A stretch of DNA of 64,000 nucleotides from RYN-230 sp963760405. Lineage in GTDB: Bacteria; Actinomycetota; Actinomycetes; Streptosporangiales; Streptosporangiaceae. The position numbers and the translations under genes were made by a program. The notes below the pieces were generated by a model that saw only the letters and a list, made by a program, of their open reading frames with translations, was not told where the DNA came from and searched no databases. Shown here piece after piece: positions 60,453 to 64,000 of this stretch; positions within the stretch are counted from its first letter, which is position 1, and every line of letters begins with the position of its first letter. The DNA lies in contig CAVXCV010000001.1 in the NCBI GenBank assembly GCA_963760405.1, positions 62,001 to 126,000 of the forward strand, given 5' to 3'.

Positions 60453-62789
60453 TCACTCCTGGCGGCGGCGCCAGTCCAGCGGCTCGGGCGGCGGGCCCAG
60501 GTTGGGCGGGGCGCTGTCCTCCTCCCGCCAGCTGATCGGGGCGGCCGCCGGATCGCGGGCGGGGGGCGGGACCGGCCCGGCCCAGGACGGCGCCGCGGGT
60601 TGCGGTGGCGGGGACACCTCGGCCTCCGCTCCGGATTCCGCACGGGCCGGCTCCCCTGATTCAACGGATACCGGCTCGTCCTCCACGCCCGGCGACGGCC
60701 CCGGCACTGATCCAGGTACCCCGGAAACCCCCGGCACCCCAGCCGCGCCGAACGCCGACGGCGCGATCCCCACCCCCGCCACGGTCACGTCCGCCCAGTC
60801 CCCGGCACCCCCCGGAGGCGGTTCAGGCGCCATCGTGCCCGTATGCCTGGCCTCGTCCAGGCTGTGCAGGGTCGCGGTGGGCAGGCCGGAAATCCCCGGG
60901 TTGGCGTCGGCCAGCACCACCCGGCGGCCACCCGGCGCGGCATAGCTGATGAGCATCGCGCTCGGCGGCAGTTGCTGCAGTTCGTGCTGCTCGACCAGGA
61001 ACTCGCGGGACCGCTGAGTGGTCCGGGCGAGCGCGGCGTTGCTGCTGACCGCCTGCGAGGTCTGCCAGCCCCAGGAGGTGCTCGCGTTGAAGCCCGCGGT
61101 GATGGACTCCGAGTCACTGGTCCCCTCGGAGTAGCTGGCGTCCTGGTGCCGTGACGCGGTCCGGGGCGCGAACGCGGACCAGCCGGACCAGCCCTCGCCC
61201 CGGCCGCCGCTGTGCCCGGTCGATGCGCTGGCCGACGTCGAGGTCGCCACCGAATCCGCGGTACCGGCCGTGCTCGCATAGGTCTGCCCGGTCGTATCCG
61301 ACACGGACGTGCCCACCGTGTCGGTCAGCTGGGCTAGCACGAACCGGTGCTCGGTGCCGATCTGCTCGCTGGCGATCCGGGCGTCCTCGGCGTTGCCCAG
61401 CCGCATCACGGCCAGGGCCGCGTTGCCCCGGCCCAGCCGCTCCCGCACCTGCCCGGGTAGTGATCGGTAGGCGAGCACCAGCCCGGTGCCGCTGGCCTCG
61501 CACGCATCGGACAGCCGGTCGAGCACGTCGCCGGGCAGCTTCTCGGCCCCGGCCAGCAGGATCGTGTGCTGCCACGGCTCGCCCCGCGGCTGCTGGCGGA
61601 GCAGGTGCGTCAGCGCCGCGGTGACGTAGCTGCCGAGGATCCTGGCGCCCGCCACCCCGCCCGCCCGGCCAAGGGCGACCACCCGCAGCCTGCTCGGCGG
61701 CAGTGCGGCCGGGGCGGAGCCGAGCGTCTCCAGCTTGCGCAGCCGGGCTTCCAGCGCCAGCGCCCGCTCGGTGATCACCCCGTCCGCCGCGCTCCGGCCG
61801 TACAGCGAGATGAGCGCGTCCACCTGGGCCGGGCTGAGCAGCCCGCGCTGGATGTCCGCCCGCGCGTCGCCCACCTGGGCGAGCACCCGCAGCCCGGCGG
61901 TGACCTGCCCGATGGATGGCCCAGAGCCGATCACCCCAGAGCCGAGCACTTCGGTGACCCGCTCCAGGATCGCGTGGTCATGCCCGGGGTCCGCAGGCTG
62001 GCCCGGATCGCCGCCCGCGGCCGCGGCCACCGCCAGCACGTCCGCCAGGGCCTCGCCCGGCAGCCCCCGGCCGAGGTCGAAGCGGGGCAGGTCACCGGGC
62101 AGCACCCAGACCAGCGGGCGGAGCCCCGAGCCGTGCGCGGCCGCCAGCAGGTCCTCGGCCACCGCCCCCTCGGACAGGTCGAGCACGGTGACCTCGCCGC
62201 CCGCGGCCAGCCGCAGCCCAGCGACCACAGTGATCATCGCCGACCAGCCCGCCAGCGTCCCGCCCGCCACGTCCACCCGGTCGATCTCGGCGGGCAGCGC
62301 CACCCCGTACCACTGCAGCTGCCCGCGGAACGCCCGGTGCCGCGCCTGCCAGTCGCGGTACCGGCGGGCGTGCTCCTCCTGCCAGCTGAACAGCTGGCTC
62401 TCCTGCGCTGCCCGCGCCTTGGCCACCCGGCGCTCCTCCGCCGTCAGCCGGCCACGCAGGTCCTGCTGGCCGCGCCACACTCCCCGTCCGCACCGGCCGG
62501 CCAGGAAAAGGCCCGCAACGACACCCGCGCCGGTCAGCCAGGGATTGAGCAGTCCGGTGACCCCCAGCGCAATGGCCACCGCAACGAGTGCCATCCCCCC
62601 GCCGCAGCCCAGCCGGAGCGGCAGGCTCAGCCGCCGCTCCTCCCGCCGTTGCGCGGCCACCCAGCCGGGATTGAGCTGCTCCTGCCCGGGCGGGATGGGG
62701 CGGCGCGGCGGCGGCCCGGGATCGGAGTGCACGAGCGCGTACTCCCAGCCCAGGTAGACCCGGTCGGCCCGGGACACGGGCCCGGTCAT
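60453..62789 (-). CDS. TraM-recognition (TraG/TraD-like) membrane protein, no P-loop seen
   Basis: The 778-residue product has two membrane helices (about 55-90, LGCGGGMALVAVAIALGV and ITGAGVVAGLFLAG-like) and a charged helix. A RecA-like core has GGEVTVLDLSEG and TILLAGAEKLPGDVLDRLSDAC. AVMRLGNAEDARIASEQIGTEHRFVL and FLVEQHELQQLPPSAMLISYA follow, typical of the TraD/TraG TraM-binding end. Between them lies a Ser/Thr/Gly-rich insert (about 486-596). No GxxxxGK[ST] motif is visible, so ATPase activity is doubtful. The Pro-rich C-terminus is disordered. ATG 62789 overlaps the upstream gene by ATGA. Confidence 0.7.
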   Translation of the reverse strand: MTGPVSRADRVYLGWEYALVHSDPGPPPRRPIPPGQEQLNPGWVAAQRREERRLSLPLRLGCGGGMALVAVAIALGVTGLLNPWLTGAGVVAGLFLAGRCGRGVWRGQQDLRGRLTAEERRVAKARAAQESQLFSWQEEHARRYRDWQARHRAFRGQLQWYGVALPAEIDRVDVAGGTLAGWSAMITVVAGLRLAAGGEVTVLDLSEGAVAEDLLAAAHGSGLRPLVWVLPGDLPRFDLGRGLPGEALADVLAVAAAAGGDPGQPADPGHDHAILERVTEVLGSGVIGSGPSIGQVTAGLRVLAQVGDARADIQRGLLSPAQVDALISLYGRSAADGVITERALALEARLRKLETLGSAPAALPPSRLRVVALGRAGGVAGARILGSYVTAALTHLLRQQPRGEPWQHTILLAGAEKLPGDVLDRLSDACEASGTGLVLAYRSLPGQVRERLGRGNAALAVMRLGNAEDARIASEQIGTEHRFVLAQLTDTVGTSVSDTTGQTYASTAGTADSVATSTSASASTGHSGGRGEGWSGWSAFAPRTASRHQDASYSEGTSDSESITAGFNASTSWGWQTSQAVSSNAALARTTQRSREFLVEQHELQQLPPSAMLISYAAPGGRRVVLADANPGISGLPTATLHSLDEARHTGTMAPEPPPGGAGDWADVTVAGVGIAPSAFGAAGVPGVSGVPGSVPGPSPGVEDEPVSVESGEPARAESGAEAEVSPPPQPAAPSWAGPVPPPARDPAAAPISWREEDSAPPNLGPPPEPLDWRRRQE

Positions 62790-64000
62790 GACCTGGTCCC
62801 GGGCGCGGATCCGGCCATGAGCGTGCCGGGGCCGGTGACCGCCGGACCAGCGGGTGCGGGCCGGGCGACGCCGCGGTAGCCCGGGACGAACCGGCACGAC
62901 GGCAGCACCTGCCGGGGCGGCCCGCTTAGCACCACGGCGAGCTGGTCACGGTCGGGCGCGCCTGGTGGCAGCTCCAGGCCGGGCGGCAACGCGGCGGCCC
63001 GGGCCGGATCCTGGGGCCCGGCGAGGACCAGCACGTCCGCCAGCCCGGCCAGCTCATCGGCTGCGGCAGCGGACGTGGACCAGGTGCTGAGCACGGAAGC
63101 CAGCCCGGCCTGCCTGCCGGTGCTGATCATGTCGCGCAGCACCGGGCCGGCGACCAGCTCGCCCGGGCCGAACCAGGCCAGCCCGTCGCCGCTGAGGCCG
63201 AGCCGGACCGCGCGGGCGAACACCGCCGTGGTGTCCAGTGCGACCAGGTTAGCGATCATCTGGGCGGGCCGCCCGTACTGGGCGTGATCGAGCGGGAAGA
63301 GCACCACCGCGCGTTCCCGGACCGCGTCGCCCAGGCTGATCCGCCCCCCGGGCCGGCCGGGGTGCTCAGCCCGTCCACCGGGCGCAGCCACTGGCCGAGC
63401 GGGGAGGCGCGCAGCCCGGCCAGCTCCCCGGCCAGGAACGCGGCGGTGGCCGGGTCCGCGTCCAGCAGGCTCGCTGAGGCCCAGACCCGCTCGGCCAGCG
63501 GCCTGCGCTGCGGATGGTACGGCGGTACCCGGGCCAGCCGGGCCCGCAGCTCGGCCGGGCTGAGCAGGCGGACCACGTCGTCCAGCACCGGGACCCGCGG
63601 ATCCCCCGGTGCCGCCGCCGCCACGGCGAAGAGGTCGTTGAGGTAACCCTGGCAGGTGCGCCGGGCATGGTCGGTGACGGCGGCCCAGTCGATCATCCCC
63701 ATCACGAGCATGGCCTTGCGGGCCGGATCACCGCCACGCAGTGGCTCGTAACAGCCCGGCCCAGCCGGACCGAACACGCGCAGCGGCGCGTCCGCGTCCG
63801 CGCACACGGCCGCCAGGGCAGCGGCCAGGCCGTCCTGGCCAGCCAGGTCCACCACGATCACCGGCTTGCGGCGGCGGATCGCCGCGTGCGCGAACTGGAA
63901 GCTGGCCGCGCCGACGAGCGCGGGTTCCGTCCCGGTGCAGAGCACCCCGCCCTCCGCCGCGGACCACGGCACCTCGGCGGGCAGCCCGGTCGGCCAGTCC
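62786..64000 (-). CDS. TraG/conjugation-type ATPase-like protein (5' end cut, one frameshift)
   Basis: The frame is open at the right edge. Two frames cover one protein: from the edge to about 63350 (VIVVDLAGQDGLAAAL, RVFGPAGPGCYEPLRGGDPARKAM, QGYLNDLFAVAA, SPLGQWLRPVDGLS) and then from 63350 to 62786 (ISLGDAVRERAVVLFPLDHAQYG and AGLASVLSTWSTSAAAADEL). They join if one C is added to the plus-strand run at 63343-63348. The layout resembles the catalytic core of TraG/VirD4-like coupling proteins. It is coupled by ATGA to the TraM-like gene, suggesting a two-part transfer or export ATPase. The P-loop, if present, lies beyond the window. Confidence 0.68.

Noticed and set aside
1..64000. CRISPR arrays, IS elements or rRNA genes
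   Set aside because: No regularly spaced direct repeats with unique spacers, no transposase motifs and no rRNA sequence were seen.

Overview
The window is very GC-rich and comes from the chromosome of a high-GC actinobacterium. Markers for this are BldC, the MurT/GatD pair, a 32-residue bS22-type ribosomal protein, a DUF501 gene next to FtsB and enolase, an F420/FMN-type PPOX protein, Rex-linked heme genes and frequent GTG starts. The order proC, small HTH gene, bS22, PlsC-like acyltransferase, HAD phosphatase, glutaredoxin, hemA-C-D-B, hemL, phosphatase, ResA, ResB, CcsB parallels the M. tuberculosis Rv0500-Rv0529 region, but with many insertions. The family cannot be fixed from the sequence alone. 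No rRNA, CRISPR array, IS transposase or intact prophage was found.

Layout. 0-3 kb: Lrp-type regulator divergent from hppD, then ilvA. 3-6.6 kb: MoxR ATPase plus VWA protein, an AAA/chelatase-like pair. 6.8-13 kb: small membrane proteins, the cbs-metB transsulfuration pair, a thiolase, a DUF4287 protein and a PPOX protein, then a degraded stretch with a 17-C run and an odd tRNA-like gene. 13.3-23.3 kb, all on the minus strand: mfd, SurA-like lipoprotein, mazG, eno, ftsB, DUF501, ppx and a family-5 uracil-DNA glycosylase. 23.5-28.9 kb: an ATP sulfurylase-like/APS kinase fusion, DUF4229, a second threonine dehydratase-like enzyme, bldC, and a lethal-factor-like zinc metallopeptidase. 29-33.3 kb: cytochrome c maturation (CcsB, ResB, ResA). 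33.6-44.8 kb: EamA transporter, then the heme pathway hemL, primase-like gene, hemB, hemD, hemC, hemA, rex, preceded by a Rex operator, a glutaredoxin and a membrane-ABM fusion. 44.9-51.5 kb: HAD, PlsC, bS22, HTH, acuC, proC, proline dehydrogenase, ygfZ, Fur family. 52-57.9 kb: nitrobindin, DsrE, gatD-murT and a two-component system. 57.9-64 kb is an accessory region: HNH endonuclease remnant, unknown small genes, repeats, a perfect 38-bp palindrome and two TraG/TraM-like conjugation-type proteins that run off the window.

Many genes in the clusters overlap by 4 bp (ATGA or GTGA), which points to translational coupling: cbs-metB, eno-ftsB-DUF501-ppx-udg, resA-resB-ccsB, rex-hemA-hemC-hemD, and primase-hemL. 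Four genes (the VWA gene, mazG, ygfZ and a traG-like gene) are each broken by a one-base shift at or near a C/G run. They should be read as probable sequencing indels before being called pseudogenes.

The best candidates for something new are the accessory region after 57.9 kb, a short plus-strand transcript-like unit with a 12-residue ORF near 52.1 kb, the lethal-factor-like metallopeptidase, the membrane-ABM fusion, and the ATP sulfurylase-like/APS kinase fusion that lacks the usual sulfurylase motifs.
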